DNA from: Mycobacterium angelicum
Lineage (GTDB): Bacteria > Actinomycetota > Actinomycetes > Mycobacteriales > Mycobacteriaceae
Assembly (NCBI RefSeq): GCF_002086155.1
Contig: NZ_MVHE01000006.1
Span: forward strand, 157,882-221,881
DNA: 64,000 bases
Direction of reading: 5' to 3'
The position numbers and the translations under genes were made by a program. Under the pieces are notes generated by a model. The model saw only the letters and a program-made list of their open reading frames with translations. It did no database searches and was not told where the DNA came from. This document shows positions 53,467-64,000 of the stretch, in pieces (position 1 is the stretch's first letter; each line of letters begins with the position of its first letter).

Positions 53467-55961
53467 TGCGCGTTCCCTACAGCTGGCTGCGCGAGGTCGT
53501 CGCGGTTGGCGCACCCGAATGGGACGTTGCGCCAGCCGATCTCGAGCAGGCGTTGGTGCGCATCGGCCACGAGGTCGAAGCGGTGAGCACGCTCGGTCCG
53601 GTCGAGGGTCCGCTGACGGTTGGGCGGGTCACCGCGATCGATGAGCTCACCGGCTTCAAGAAACCGATCCTAGCCTGCCTGGTCGACATCGGCGACGGCA
53701 AGCAGCATGAAATCGTTTGCGGTGCAACCAATTTCAAGGTTGACGACTTAGTTGTCGTGGCTCTGCCCGGTACCGTACTGCCCGGCGGTTTCACCATCAC
53801 GGCCCGCAAGACTTACGGCCGCAATTCCGACGGGATGATCTGCTCGGCGGCCGAACTCGGTTTGGGCGCAGACCATTCCGGCATCCTGGTGCTGCCGGAC
53901 GGGACGGCGGAACCCGGCGCGTCCGGCATCGACGTGCTGGGCCTCGACGACGTGGTCTTTCACCTGGCGATCACGCCGGACCGCGGTTACGGCATGTCGG
54001 TTCGGGGTCTGGCCCGCGAAATCGCCTGCGCCTATGACCTGGACTTCGTGGATCCGGCCAGCAGTCAGGTGGTGCCGCCGTTACCGATACAGGGCGAGGC
54101 GTGGGCACTGACGGTGCGGCCCGAAACCGGGGTGCGCCGTTTTGCGCTGCGCCCGGTGACCGGGATTGATCCGGCCGCCGTGTCGCCGTGGTGGTTGCAG
54201 CGCAGACTACTGCTGTGCGGCATCCGGGCTACGTCACCGGCAGTGGACGTGACCAACTACGTGATGCTGGAACTGGGTCACCCGATGCACGCCCACGACC
54301 GCAACCGCATCACCGGTGGCTTTGGTGTGCGGTTCGCCCAGCCGGGCGAAACCGTTGTCACCCTCGACGACATCGAGCGCAAACTCGATCCCGCCGACGT
54401 CCTCATCGTCGATGACGCCGCGACAGCGGCGATCGGCGGCGTGATGGGCGCGGCCAGCACCGAGGTGCGCGCCGATTCCACCGACGTCCTGCTGGAGGCA
54501 GCGGTTTGGGACGCGGCCGCGGTGTCGCGAACTCAGCGCCGGCTGCATCTGCCCAGTGAGGCCGCCCGTCGATACGAGCGGGGAGTGGACCCAGCCGTTT
54601 CGGTGGTGGCCCTGGACCGGTGTGCCGCCCTGCTTGCCGATATCGCCGGCGGCTCGGTCGACCCGACCTTGACCGACTGGCGGGGTGACCCGCCGCGCGA
54701 CGACTGGTCGATGCCGCCGATCGCGATAGCCGCCGACTTGCCGGACCGCGTCGCCGGGGTGGCGTACCCGTCGGGCACGGCCGCACGTCGACTGGTCCAA
54801 ATCGGTTGTGCCGTAACGCAAGACGGCGCCAGCTTGGCGGTGACCCCGCCCAGCTGGCGACCCGATCTGCGGCAACCCGCCGATCTCGTCGAAGAGGTGC
54901 TGCGGCTCGAGGGACTGGAAGCGGTTCCCTCGGTGCTGCCGTCGGCGCCCGCTGGCCGCGGACTTACCCCGGTGCAAAAACGCCGTCGCGCGATCGGCAG
55001 ATCGCTGGCGCAGTCCGGCTACGTCGAAATCCTGCCCACCCCGTTTCTGCCCGCCGGTGTCTTCGACCTGTGGGGCCTGCCGGCCGATGATCCGCGGCGC
55101 AGCACTACCGATGTGCTCAACCCGCTGGAGGCCGACCGGCCGCAGCTGGCCACCACGCTGTTGCCCGCATTGCTGGAAGCGTTGACACGCAACGTCTCCC
55201 GCGGACTCGTCGATGTCGCGTTGTATGCCATTGCCCAGGTGGTCCGTCCCACCGACCGCACTCGGGCCGTCGAGCTGATTCCGGTGCATCGCAGGCCCAC
55301 CGATGCCGAAGTCGCCCTGTTGGACGAGTCGCTACCGCACCAGCCTCAGCACGTGGCCGCGGTACTGGCTGGGCTGCGCGAACCGCGCGGTCCGTGGGGT
55401 CCGGGCCGGGCGGTAGAGGCGTGGGACGCTATCGAAGCGGTGCGAAACATCGCCCGCGCCAGCGGAATCGACGTGACGCTCAGGCCGGCCCAATACCTGC
55501 CGTGGCATCCGGGGCGATGTGCCGAGGTCTTCGTCGGCGAAACCTCCGTCGGCCATGCCGGCCAATTACACCCCGCCGTGATCGAGCGCTCCGGCCTGCC
55601 CAAGGGAACCTGTGCGATCGAGCTGAACCTGAACGGAATTCCCATCGGCGAGGTGTTGCCGGCGCCGCGGGTGTCGCCGTTCCCGGCGGTGTTCCAGGAC
55701 GTCAGCCTGGTTGTGTCCGCTGACGTTCCGGCTCAATCGGTGGCCGACGCTGTTCGCGAAGGGGCCGGCGACCTGCTCGAGCACCTCGAGCTGTTCGACG
55801 TTTTCGTGGGCCCACAGATCGGCGAGCACCGTAAGTCGCTGACCTTCGCCCTGCGGTTCCGTGCGCCGGACCGCACGTTGACCGAAGACGACGCAAGCGC
55901 GGCTCGCGATGCCGCCGTGCAACGTGCGGCCGAGCGCGTGGGCGCCGTTCTGCGCGGCTGA
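53466..55961 (+). CDS. pheT: Phenylalanyl-tRNA synthetase beta subunit
   Basis: Beta subunit of 831 residues. Seen are an N-terminal tRNA-binding EMAP/OB domain (about 40-155, with GVDI-like [11 protein letters not shown] and NFKVDD), the B3/B4 editing region (about 210-380), the B5 domain ([13 protein letters not shown]), and the C-terminal anticodon-binding FDX domain ([13 protein letters not shown], then [16 protein letters not shown]). The ATG overlaps the pheS stop by one base (TGATG), so the two subunits are translationally coupled. Confidence 0.98.
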
Positions 55962-56164
55962 ACTACACCACGCTGTAGCGGCCCGGGAATAAATTCAGTT
56001 ACGGCCATGTTCTGCCTGTTCAGGTCCAAATTCTGACTATCTCTGCCAGAAGCCGTAGGGCGTACTGGCAATTTGCTGGGAATTAGACGTATGTACAACA
56101 GCAGTATTAGATTCATCTCGGGATGACCACCGGTCATTTTCGGGGATGAATCAGGGAGATTGAT

Positions 56165-57661
56165 ATGTCATTTGTGATCGCGGCGCCGGACCTCGTCGAG
56201 GCGGCAGCCCAGGATCTAGCCAGCATTCGATCGGCGCTGCACCAGGCCGCGGCGACGGCAGCCGGCCCGACCACCGGACTTGTAGCAGCGGGCGCCGACG
56301 AGGTGTCTCTGGCGATTTCGCAGCTGTTCGGTGCGCACGGTCAGGAATTCCAGGCGCTCAGCGCCCAGGCCACGGCGTTTCACGACGAGTTCGTGAACAT
56401 GCTGAACGCCGGAGCTGCCGCATACAGCAACGCTGAGGCCACCGGCACGCAGTTGCTGGCGAGCGCGGTGAACGCGCCCGCCGAGGCGCTGTTCGGGCAG
56501 CCGTTGTTCGGCGGCGCGGCTGCTGCCACCGGCCTCAACACCCTCGCCGGCGAGGTGGCAGCGCCGTACCAGACGCTGTTGGCGAACACCACCGCCAACC
56601 TGCAGAGCCTCAACAGCGCCGTGCACGCGAACCCGGCGCCGTTCCTGCAGCAGTTGGTCCACAACCAGATCGGCTATGGCCAGGCGATCGCCGCGTCGGT
56701 GCAGAACACCGTCGCCAACCTGCCTGCGGTGCTGGCCGACCTGCCGTCGGGGGTGCAGGGGGCCTTCCAGTCGCTGCTGACAGCAAACCCGGGCGCCCTC
56801 ATCAACCAGGTCGCAACCAACCAGGCTGGTTTCGCCCACACGATCTCGTCGGCGCTGCACAGCGCAGGCCAGGATCTCAACGCCGGACTGCCCACCTTCC
56901 AGGACGGTTTGCAGACCGCGTTCCAGCAGTTTTCGGCGGGCAATGTCACCGGCGCAATGGATACCGTGGGCGCCGGCCTGGTCAATCTGCTGCTTCCCGG
57001 TTTCGATGTGACGACGGGCGCGAATGCTGTCTTGTCGATCACGCCGATAGGCCCGGTGGGCGACCTATTGCCGATCTTCGCCATACCCGGGCAGATGGCG
57101 CAGAACTTCACCAACCTGCTGCCGGCCGGATCCATCCCAGCGATGGTGTCGCAGAACTTCACCAACTTGGTGCAGACGGCGACGAACACTTCGGTCACCT
57201 CGACGCTGGAGCTGGTCTTCGATCCGAGCGCTCCGACCGGCATCGGAGTGGCGATCAACGCCAACATGGGCTTGCCGCTGGCGCTGGGTATCGATGCACT
57301 CGGCGGGCCGGTCAACGCGCTGAACGCGTTGGGCAGCAGCACAAGCGCGTTCGTCAACGCGGTGCAGACCGGAGACACGCTGGGCGCCGCCACGGCTTTC
57401 CTCAACGCTCCGGCGGCCGTCGCGGACGGGTTCCTCAACGGGCAGACGACGTTCCCGCTGACCATCGACGCACTGGGCATCCCGACCACGCTCAACCTGC
57501 CGTTGGACGGAATTCTGGTGCCGCCGGGGCCCTACACGGCAACGATTCCGCTGCTTGGTACGGACGCCGTCGTCAGCGGCACGCCGCTCGGTGGGATCGT
57601 GCCCGCGTTGTTGGGCTTCCTGCCCGAACAGCTTGCGGAGGCCATCGGCGCGGCTGCCTAG
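56165..57661 (+). CDS. PE family protein with unique C-terminal domain
   Basis: Protein of 498 residues. The PE domain (1-95) starts MSFVIAAPDLVEAAA and has the secretion motif YSNAE. A helical Ala/Gln/Asn-rich middle (about 115-270) follows. The C-terminal domain (about 275-498) is hydrophobic and Gly/Pro-rich (IGPVGDLLPIFAIPG, NAPAAVADGFLNGQT, GTPLGGIVPALLGFLP). The same order of motifs appears in the PE protein at 61119 and, shorter, at 43792. The function is unknown; secretion through ESX-5 is likely from the PE type. It has no PPE partner. Confidence 0.9.
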   Translation: MSFVIAAPDLVEAAAQDLASIRSALHQAAATAAGPTTGLVAAGADEVSLAISQLFGAHGQEFQALSAQATAFHDEFVNMLNAGAAAYSNAEATGTQLLASAVNAPAEALFGQPLFGGAAAATGLNTLAGEVAAPYQTLLANTTANLQSLNSAVHANPAPFLQQLVHNQIGYGQAIAASVQNTVANLPAVLADLPSGVQGAFQSLLTANPGALINQVATNQAGFAHTISSALHSAGQDLNAGLPTFQDGLQTAFQQFSAGNVTGAMDTVGAGLVNLLLPGFDVTTGANAVLSITPIGPVGDLLPIFAIPGQMAQNFTNLLPAGSIPAMVSQNFTNLVQTATNTSVTSTLELVFDPSAPTGIGVAINANMGLPLALGIDALGGPVNALNALGSSTSAFVNAVQTGDTLGAATAFLNAPAAVADGFLNGQTTFPLTIDALGIPTTLNLPLDGILVPPGPYTATIPLLGTDAVVSGTPLGGIVPALLGFLPEQLAEAIGAAA

Positions 57662-57834
57662 TCGAACGGCGAGGTTGCGGACCGGGCGGCTTGGCACGCA
57701 GCGGGGAGCCGCCGCCCGGTCTCGCATTGCAAACCACGGGCCCGAAGTGGCCGAACCATTCCGGCGGGCGTCGTATGCTACCTAGTACTGCTAGCTAGTG
57801 CCATGTTTGCTGTGCGCCTTTGCGGAGGGTGTGG

Positions 57835-60780
57835 ATGACCGTCGAGTTCCGCCTGCTCGGCGACGTCGAAGCCCTAGTCGACGGAGTGCGGCTGGACATC
57901 GGCCACGCCCGGCAACGGTGTGTGCTGGCCGCCCTGCTGGTGGACGCCAACCATCCGATCCCGGCCGAGCAGCTGATCGATCGGGTGTGGTCTGATCGGC
58001 CCCCCTACTCCGCGCGCGGTTCGCTGACGAGTTATCTCTCCCGGCTGCGAAGCCTGCTCGCCCCCGTCGAAGGGGTGAGGATCGCGCGCGGCCCGGGTGG
58101 ATACGCGCTGATGGCCGACACATCGTCGATCGACCTGCACCGGTTCCGTGAGGTGGTCGCCGAGGCGAGGGATACCGAAGACGCGGTCGCGGCGGCGGCC
58201 CTGTTTGATCGTGCGCTGGTGATGTGGACGGGCGAGCCGTTTGCATCCTTGGACACGCCGTGGGTCAACGATCTGCGCGGTGCTCTTGTCGCCGAGCAGC
58301 GTTCGGCGTCGTTGGACCGCAATGATGCGGCGCTGCGCGCCGGTCGGCATGCCGAGTTGCTCGTGGAGCTCACCGCGGCGCAGGCCGGCAGCCCGTTGGA
58401 CGAACGCCTGGCCGGGCAGTTGATGCTGGCCCAGTACCGCGCCGGCAGGCAGGCCGACGCGCTGGACACCTACCGCAAGATGCGCCAGCGTCTGGTCGAC
58501 GAACTCGGTGTTGAGCCGGGCCCGTCCCTGCGCCAGGTACATCAGCAAATTCTGTCCGGCGACAGCTCGAACGGCGCCGCCGAGAACGGGAAGTCGCCGG
58601 ATGGTTCGCCGGTGCCGCAGGGGCTGATCTTTCACCGGCCGCGTTCGGGGTTGCTGCGGCGCGCCACCAGCTTCGTCGGCCACGCGCAGGAGGTCGCGCG
58701 CATCGTCGACGCATTGCGCGCCGGACCGCTGGTAACGCTGACCGGGGTGGGCGGTGTCGGTAAGACGCGGCTGGCTATTGAGGTCGCCCGGCACGAGCAA
58801 GAGCAGTTCAGCGACGGTGTGTCGATTTGTGAGCTGGCACCGGTGGAACACGGCAATGCCATCGGGCATACCATCGCGGCGGCCCTGCGATTGCGCCAGC
58901 AGGCCCGCCTGGACATCGAGGAATCGGTGATCGAATACCTGCGGTCGCGCGAGGTGCTGCTGGTCGTCGACAACTGCGAACATGTGCTGGATGCGGCGGC
59001 GGGATTGCTGGAGCGCATCGTGCAGCACTGCCCCGGGATAACGGTGCTGGCGACCAGCCGGCAACCGCTGGGCGTCGAGGGCGAACGAATCGTGGTTCTG
59101 CCGCCGCTGCCGGTGGAGGATGCCACGCGGTTGTTCGCCGACCGGGCCCGCGCCAGCCGGCCGGATTTCAACCTCGAGCAGCAGCCGAAGGGCGCGGTGG
59201 CCGAGATCTGCCGGCGGGTCGACTGCTTGCCGTTGGGCGTGGAATTGGCCGCCGCACGGATGCGGGTGATGAGCACCTTGGATGTGGTCCGGCGGCTGGA
59301 CGGCCTGGGTATCTCGCGGGGCGGAATGCGCGCTGCCGTACCCCGCCACCAGAGCCTGACGGCGACCATCGATTGGTCATATCGAATGCTCACCGAGCCC
59401 GAGCAAGCCTTGTTCGCGCGGCTTTCGGTCTTCGCCGGTTCCTTCGACCTCGATGCCGCGCACGGCGTTTGCGGAGCCGGCGCCGCCGAAGACGGTTCTG
59501 AGCTCGAGGACACGCTCGAATTGCTCGTCGGTCTGGTCGACAAGTCGATGGTCGTCGTGCGCAGCGTCGCCGACCGCACCCGATACGGCGTCCTGGAAAC
59601 GCTGCGCGCTTACGGCCGGGATCGCTTGCAGGAGCAGGGGATTGACCGGCAATTGATCAAGCAGCATGCCGCCTACTTCACCCAGCTCGCCGAGCGCGCC
59701 GCCGTCGGACTGCATACCGCCGAGGAGCGGGAATGGGTCGAGCGGATGCTGCCGGACTACGACAACCTGCGAACGGCGTTCGAGCACGCGATGGCCGACG
59801 ACGACGTCGATCTGGCTTTGCGGTTGGTCGCCGCGAACACCGAGTTGGTTGGCGTTCGCGTCGGCTATGAACTGGGCGACTGGGCCGAACGTGCCGTCGC
59901 CGTCGCCGATCCGGACCATCCGCTGTTCGCCGCGGTAGTGGGTGCCGCCGCCCGGGTCGCCTGGGTTCGCGGCGATTTCACTCGTGCCCGACGCCTGGTG
60001 AACCTGGCCGAAGGGCGGGTGCCCGGGCGCGGCACCGCCCGAGTTGCCTACCCCGAGGACGTGCTCGCCGACGTGGTCCTCTTCGAGGGTGACGCGAGCG
60101 GTTTCCTCGCGTATTGGGACAAGGAGGTCACGCTCGCGCGTGGCAACGACGACCCGATCCGGCTGGTGCACACGATCTGCGTGCTTGCCACTTGTCAGGT
60201 GGTGCTGGGCAATCCCGACACCGCTTTGCCCGCCGCGCAGGAGGCAGTCGAAGTCGCCGACCGGACGGGCAACCCGACGGCGCAATCGACGGCCTACTTC
60301 ACGCTCGCTTACCTGCTCAAGAAGTCTGAGCCCGAACGCGCGTTGACACTGTTCGATGACGCGGCGCGGCTGGCCGGTGGGGTGCAGAACTTCTGGTGGT
60401 ATGGCATCGCGCTGATGGAGGCGGCGGCAACGCGTGCCGTACACGGTGATCCGGTACAAGCGGCCGGGCTGTTCGTCGAGGTGCTCGACCATTGGGATCG
60501 GGTCGGCGACTGGGCTCAGCAGTGGCTCAGTCTGCGTCACGTCACGAGATTGCTCGCCCGGCTCGGTGCCGACGAAGACGCGGTGTTCCTGCACTACGCC
60601 CTGCTGAAGGCGGCTAAGCCGTCACCGCTGCACGCTGACCAGTTGGCGCTGTTGAAGGATCGGTTGGGCGCTGACTGCTTCGACACCTACGCCGCATCCG
60701 TGGCCGACGGCAGCGCAGTGGTCGCCAGAGCACGCTCGGGCCTACAGCGCTACGCCGAAGACGCAATGTTCGCGGTGTGA
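57835..60780 (+). CDS. AfsR/SARP-like regulator with NB-ARC ATPase and TPR-like repeats
   Basis: Large one-component regulator of 981 residues. It has an N-terminal winged-helix DNA-binding domain (about 1-90), a bacterial transcriptional activation domain (about 95-240, DELGVEPGPSLRQVHQQIL), and an NB-ARC/STAND ATPase with Walker A GVGGVGKTRLA near residue 304, VVDNCEH as Walker B and ATSRQPL. A long helical TPR-like C-terminal half follows. AfsR-type proteins activate secondary metabolism or secretion genes after ATP-driven assembly. It lies alone between two PE genes, which may be targets. The ATG at 57835 follows GGAGGG; M. tuberculosis has several paralogues. Confidence 0.92.
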   Translation: MTVEFRLLGDVEALVDGVRLDIGHARQRCVLAALLVDANHPIPAEQLIDRVWSDRPPYSARGSLTSYLSRLRSLLAPVEGVRIARGPGGYALMADTSSIDLHRFREVVAEARDTEDAVAAAALFDRALVMWTGEPFASLDTPWVNDLRGALVAEQRSASLDRNDAALRAGRHAELLVELTAAQAGSPLDERLAGQLMLAQYRAGRQADALDTYRKMRQRLVDELGVEPGPSLRQVHQQILSGDSSNGAAENGKSPDGSPVPQGLIFHRPRSGLLRRATSFVGHAQEVARIVDALRAGPLVTLTGVGGVGKTRLAIEVARHEQEQFSDGVSICELAPVEHGNAIGHTIAAALRLRQQARLDIEESVIEYLRSREVLLVVDNCEHVLDAAAGLLERIVQHCPGITVLATSRQPLGVEGERIVVLPPLPVEDATRLFADRARASRPDFNLEQQPKGAVAEICRRVDCLPLGVELAAARMRVMSTLDVVRRLDGLGISRGGMRAAVPRHQSLTATIDWSYRMLTEPEQALFARLSVFAGSFDLDAAHGVCGAGAAEDGSELEDTLELLVGLVDKSMVVVRSVADRTRYGVLETLRAYGRDRLQEQGIDRQLIKQHAAYFTQLAERAAVGLHTAEEREWVERMLPDYDNLRTAFEHAMADDDVDLALRLVAANTELVGVRVGYELGDWAERAVAVADPDHPLFAAVVGAAARVAWVRGDFTRARRLVNLAEGRVPGRGTARVAYPEDVLADVVLFEGDASGFLAYWDKEVTLARGNDDPIRLVHTICVLATCQVVLGNPDTALPAAQEAVEVADRTGNPTAQSTAYFTLAYLLKKSEPERALTLFDDAARLAGGVQNFWWYGIALMEAAATRAVHGDPVQAAGLFVEVLDHWDRVGDWAQQWLSLRHVTRLLARLGADEDAVFLHYALLKAAKPSPLHADQLALLKDRLGADCFDTYAASVADGSAVVARARSGLQRYAEDAMFAV

Positions 60781-61118
60781 TTAAGGCAGGCCACACGAAA
60801 ATCGGAATCAGCAATGGCTTTGAATTCAATTTCGCGGAACCGCTCCCATTGTGGGCGCGAATGCGGCTCTTGTTCGATTAGTCGTTGCGACCGCAAGGCG
60901 CCGGCGGCCTCCGACCCAATGACGAAGTGCCCCAGCGAAATCCACGTCCCGGGCCGTGGAGCGCCGGCGAACCGACGCGGGTGCTGGATGCGACGAGAAA
61001 TCGCTGCAAATTCGGAGTTTGAAAGAGGTATCCCGGCGGGTATAGGCCGCAGCAATAAGTCCCGTTCTGTCCGGCTCAAGGTTGAGCGGTGGCTGTTGGG
61101 TCGAAGAGAGGCTAAAAC
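60781..61118. other. Intergenic region, no gene seen
   Basis: A 338-base spacer between the AfsR-like gene and the next PE gene. Small ORFs on both strands lack coding character and family likeness. A GAGAGG ribosome-binding site precedes the PE gene. No hairpin with a T tract was found. Confidence 0.6.
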
Positions 61119-62957
61119 ATGTCATTCGTAATCGCGCCGGAGTTGGTCAGTGCGGCAGCAGGGGATCTCGCGGGAATTGGTTCGTCGCTGGGTGCGGCAA
61201 CCGCGGCTGCGGCAACACCCACCTCACAGGTCGCGGCGGCGGCCGCCGACGAGGTGTCGGCGGCCATCTCAAGGCTTTTCGGCGCGTACGGACAGGAATT
61301 TCAAGCCGCTAATGCTCAGGCCGCGGCGTTTCACGCCGAATTCGTCAAGCTGTTGAACGGCGGGGCGGCCGCTTACCTCACCACCGAATTAGCCAACGCC
61401 GAGCGAAATCTGCTGGCTACGTTCAGCGGCAGCACGGCGGCGGCGGCCGCCACCGACCCACTTCTCGGACTTCTCGGCGGCGGCACGACTACCAGCACCG
61501 GCGGGCTGGGCGGGATCCTCGGTGGTAGCGGCGGGCTCTTGGACCCCATCGTCTTCGGTGGCACCGGCGGTCTCCTGGGCCCGCTGATCGGCGGCAACGG
61601 GGCGCTCACCTCGCTCGTCAGTGGCGGTCCGCTGGGCCCGTTCTTCGCGTCCGCCGGTCAGCAATTCGGCAACGCGATATCGGCGCTGATCAGCGGCAAC
61701 GGGACAGCACTGCTGGCTAACCCGCTCGCGCCGATTACCGGTACCCTCGTAAGCTTGCCCGTGATCGGGCCGCTGCTGCCGGGTCTGTTGCCGGGGCTGT
61801 TCCCGTCGCCCACCGGGGTTGCTCCCACCCCGCCCATCAACCCGTGGTGGCAGCTGTACATCAATACCAGCAGCAACCTGGGCGCCCTTGGCAGTGACTG
61901 GGCTGCTGACCCATTCCCGTTCCTGCGCCAGATCCTGGTCAATCAGCAGCACTACGCGCTGCAGCTGGGCAACGATATCAACGTTGCCGTCCAGAACCTC
62001 CCCAACGAGATGGCGCACCTGCCGGAGAACATTCAGTTCGGTATCCAAAGCGCCGCGTCCTTCCCTGCGGGCATGTATGCGCAGCAGTTCGTCAGCGGCA
62101 CGGTGAACGATTGGCAGACGATCAGCACGTCGCTTTCAGCCGCCGGTAGCGACCTTCAGGCGGGGCTGGCCGGCTTCCCGGCAGATATGCAGATTGCGTG
62201 GAACGACATTGCGGCCGGTCAGTACAACCTTGCGGTTAATGACGGGACAAAGGCCCTGGTCAATGTGTTCATCACCGGGTTCGACACCCACAACTTGAAC
62301 GATGTGAGGTTGCTTGGCCCGGTGGCGGACTTGTTCCCGATTCTGGGCATCCCCGGTAAAAACATGGAGGCTCTGGCCACCCTCATGCCCACCGGTTCTA
62401 TCAATGCTCAGATGACGCACAACGTCGCCAACGTGTTCGGTGCACTCACCGATACGAGTGTCTCGACGACGATTTCTGGAAGCCTGACTCCGCCCGCGTT
62501 AGTGCTCGGCGCGAACTTCGGCTTGCCGCTATCGCTGCTATTCGGGGTAGCTGGGGCGCCCGTCGCCGGCCTCGACGGGCTTGCCACCGCCGCGACAGAG
62601 ATCGGCCACGGCATAGCGACCGGGAACCCGCTAATGGTGATCGGCGGCTTCGGTGACGCTCCCGCCCTCGTCCTGAACGGCTTCCTCAATGGCGAAACGA
62701 TCGTGGATATGTCGCTGCCGGTGACGTTCAGCCTGCCGATCATCGGGGACCTGAACATACCGGTGGTGGTCCATCTGCCCTACCAAGGTTTGCTTGTTCG
62801 GCCGCATGCCATAACGGCGACGGTGCCACTGCAGATTCTTGGGATCGATATCCCGATCAACCTGACACTGGGTGGCACCAAATTCGGCGGACTTCTCCCG
62901 GCACTGCTGAACACCGTGCCCCACGATCTCGCGAATGCCATCACACCTGCTGCATAA
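61119..62957 (+). CDS. PE family protein with Gly-rich linker and unique C-terminal domain
   Basis: Protein of 612 residues. The PE domain opens MSFVIAPELVSAAA with secretion motif YLTTE. Residues about 115-170 are Gly/Leu-rich (GGLGGILGGSGGLL) but not true PGRS repeats. A helical middle follows (QILVNQQHYALQLG recalls the HNQIGYGQ segment of the 56165 protein). The C-terminal domain (about 400-612) has the same ordered motifs: LLGPVADLFPILGIPG, GDAPALVLNGFLNGET, PYQGLLV, GGTKFGGLLPALL. The two proteins are clearly related beyond the PE domain, so this is an intra-locus duplication. Confidence 0.9.
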   Translation: MSFVIAPELVSAAAGDLAGIGSSLGAATAAAATPTSQVAAAAADEVSAAISRLFGAYGQEFQAANAQAAAFHAEFVKLLNGGAAAYLTTELANAERNLLATFSGSTAAAAATDPLLGLLGGGTTTSTGGLGGILGGSGGLLDPIVFGGTGGLLGPLIGGNGALTSLVSGGPLGPFFASAGQQFGNAISALISGNGTALLANPLAPITGTLVSLPVIGPLLPGLLPGLFPSPTGVAPTPPINPWWQLYINTSSNLGALGSDWAADPFPFLRQILVNQQHYALQLGNDINVAVQNLPNEMAHLPENIQFGIQSAASFPAGMYAQQFVSGTVNDWQTISTSLSAAGSDLQAGLAGFPADMQIAWNDIAAGQYNLAVNDGTKALVNVFITGFDTHNLNDVRLLGPVADLFPILGIPGKNMEALATLMPTGSINAQMTHNVANVFGALTDTSVSTTISGSLTPPALVLGANFGLPLSLLFGVAGAPVAGLDGLATAATEIGHGIATGNPLMVIGGFGDAPALVLNGFLNGETIVDMSLPVTFSLPIIGDLNIPVVVHLPYQGLLVRPHAITATVPLQILGIDIPINLTLGGTKFGGLLPALLNTVPHDLANAITPAA

Positions 62958-63101
62958 GCAGCGTTGACGCCGGTCAACTAGCCGCTGCCGGACGCCGCCC
63001 GACCGTCGAATTCGTATATGAATTAGGCGCCGATTCCCCAAAACGCGGGTTTGGAGCATACGATCCGCTCGGGGCGTTATCGCGCAGCGGAAGGTCGGGA
63101 G

Positions 63102-64000
63102 ATGTCGTTTGTCAGCGCTGTGCCCGAGGTTTTCTCGTCGGCAGCGGCAGATTTGCATGGAATTGCAGTGGCACTGCGAGCGGCCAACGCCGCCGCGGCC
63201 GCGTCGACCACTGGAGTCATGGCTGCCGGCGCCGACGAAGTGTCGGAGGCAATCGCGCTGTTGTTCTCCGGGAATGCCCAGGCATATCAGGCGTTGAGCC
63301 GGCAGGCGTCGGCGTTGCATGCGGATTTCATTCGGGCGCTAAGCGCCGCGGGAACGGCTTACCAGGCCGCCGAGGCGGCCAACGCTTCACCGATGCAGCA
63401 ACTACTCGACGTGGTCAACGCCCCCACCCGGGCCATGCTGGGACGCCCGTTGGTCGGTGACGGGGCCAATGGCGCTCTGCCCGGCCAACCCGGTGCTGAC
63501 GGCGGTTTGCTGTATGGCAACGGCGGCAATGGTGCTGCCGGCGCTGTCGGGCAGGCGGGCGGGGCCGGGGGGAGTGCCGGCCTGATCGGCAACGGCGGAA
63601 ACGGCGGCGCCGGCGGCGTCGCGCTGCCTGGAGGCGCGGGAGGCGCCGGCGGCAACGGCGGAAATGCCGGGTGGCTGTCCGGTCACGGGGGCCTGGGTGG
63701 AAATGGTGGTGCCGGCTTCGTCGGAGCCAACGCGGTTAACCCTCAGCGCGTCGCGAACCCGGCTGCCCCGCCTGTCGTCGCGCACGACGGCGGCGCCGGC
63801 GAGATGGGTGAGACCGGCAGCAACGGTGCTGGACTGCAGGGTGGCGCCGGTATCAATGGTGACCCCGGCCAGAACGGAGCGGCCGGGCAAAGCGGCGGCA
63901 CGGGCGGTCGGGGTGGTGACGGCGGCCAGGGCGGCCCTGGCAATCCCGGCGGCCCCGGCGGTTCGGCCGGCACCGGGGGAACCGGGGGTCAGGGCGGGGC
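63102..64000 (+). CDS. PE_PGRS family protein, cut by the right edge
   Basis: The frame from the ATG at 63102 stays open to the end of the window (299 codons). The PE domain ([27 protein letters not shown] is split by its usual Ala-rich turn) carries the motif YQAAE. The stretch [19 protein letters not shown] marks the PE-PGRS junction, and from about residue 125 there are GGNGG and GGAGG repeats. The junction is very like that of the 50154 protein (NAPAKAVLGRPLFGNGAD). The length and any C-terminal domain are unknown. Confidence 0.93.
   Translation, partial: MSFVSAVPEVFSSAAADLHGIAVALRAANAAAAASTTGVMAAGADEVSEAIALLFSGNAQAYQALSRQASALHADFIRALSAAGTAYQAAEAANASPMQQLLDVVNAPTRAMLGRPLVGDGANGALPGQPGADGGLLYGNGGNGAAGAVGQAGGAGGSAGLIGNGGNGGAGGVALPGGAGGAGGNGGNAGWLSGHGGLGGNGGAGFVGANAVNPQRVANPAAPPVVAHDGGAGEMGETGSNGAGLQGGAGINGDPGQNGAAGQSGGTGGRGGDGGQGGPGNPGGPGGSAGTGGTGGQGG

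Noticed and set aside
63500..64000. Gly-Gly-Ala/Asn DNA repeats considered as a minisatellite or CRISPR-like array
   Set aside because: They are the coding repeats of a PE_PGRS gene in an open frame; there are no unique spacers or conserved direct repeats.

Overview
This window is chromosomal DNA from a slow-growing Mycobacterium of the M. tuberculosis/kansasii/marinum type; the species is not assigned. The evidence is high GC, frequent GTG/TTG starts, PE, PPE and PE_PGRS genes, an MmpL transporter, LysX, CapA and mycobactin enzymes. From 23.8 kb rightwards the order follows the M. tuberculosis block Rv1635c-Rv1650 as I remember it (capA, TB15.3, Rv1637c, uvrA, Rv1639c, lysX, infC-rpmI-rplT-tsnR, Rv1645c, a PE gene, Rv1647, Rv1648, pheS-pheT), with lineage-specific insertions.

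Region 1 (1-16.8 kb, minus strand) is a tightly overlapping operon, mbtC-mbtD-mbtE-mbtF-mbtG-mbtH, running on into a gene cut by the left edge. It encodes the PKS/NRPS/lysine-hydroxylase half of mycobactin synthesis, but the MbtB, MbtA and MbtI genes that normally accompany it are not here, and MbtE is a two-module protein (C-A-T-C-A-T). A plus-strand operon (17.3-23.8 kb) faces it: an MmpL exporter, a type II thioesterase, an HxxxDG acyltransferase and a CYP138-like P450. A good match to an IdeR iron box lies upstream of mmpL. Together this looks like an iron-responsive siderophore or siderophore-like lipopeptide locus inserted next to capA.

Region 2 (23.8-43.5 kb) is mostly conserved core: capA, the cAMP-binding USP, a PPE gene with a coiled-coil tail, a metallo-hydrolase, uvrA, an AlkZ/YcaQ-like winged-helix protein, a PknH-type kinase, small proteins, a membrane esterase, lysX and the infC-rpmI-rplT-tsnR operon. 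The infC leader carries an intrinsic terminator, and infC itself appears to start at AUC.

Region 3 (43.5-64 kb) mixes core genes (nucleotidyl cyclase, rhomboid-like protein, pheS, pheT) with five PE-family genes. One has a Thr/Ser-rich linker, one fuses PE-PGRS to a CBM2-like and a GH18 chitinase-like domain, two have a shared type of C-terminal domain, and the last is a PE_PGRS cut by the right edge. A tandemly duplicated TetR pair sits among repeated TGAAG-N4-CTTCA palindromes beside an O-methyltransferase, and an AfsR-like regulator lies between two PE genes. I saw no tRNA, rRNA, CRISPR array or intact insertion sequence.
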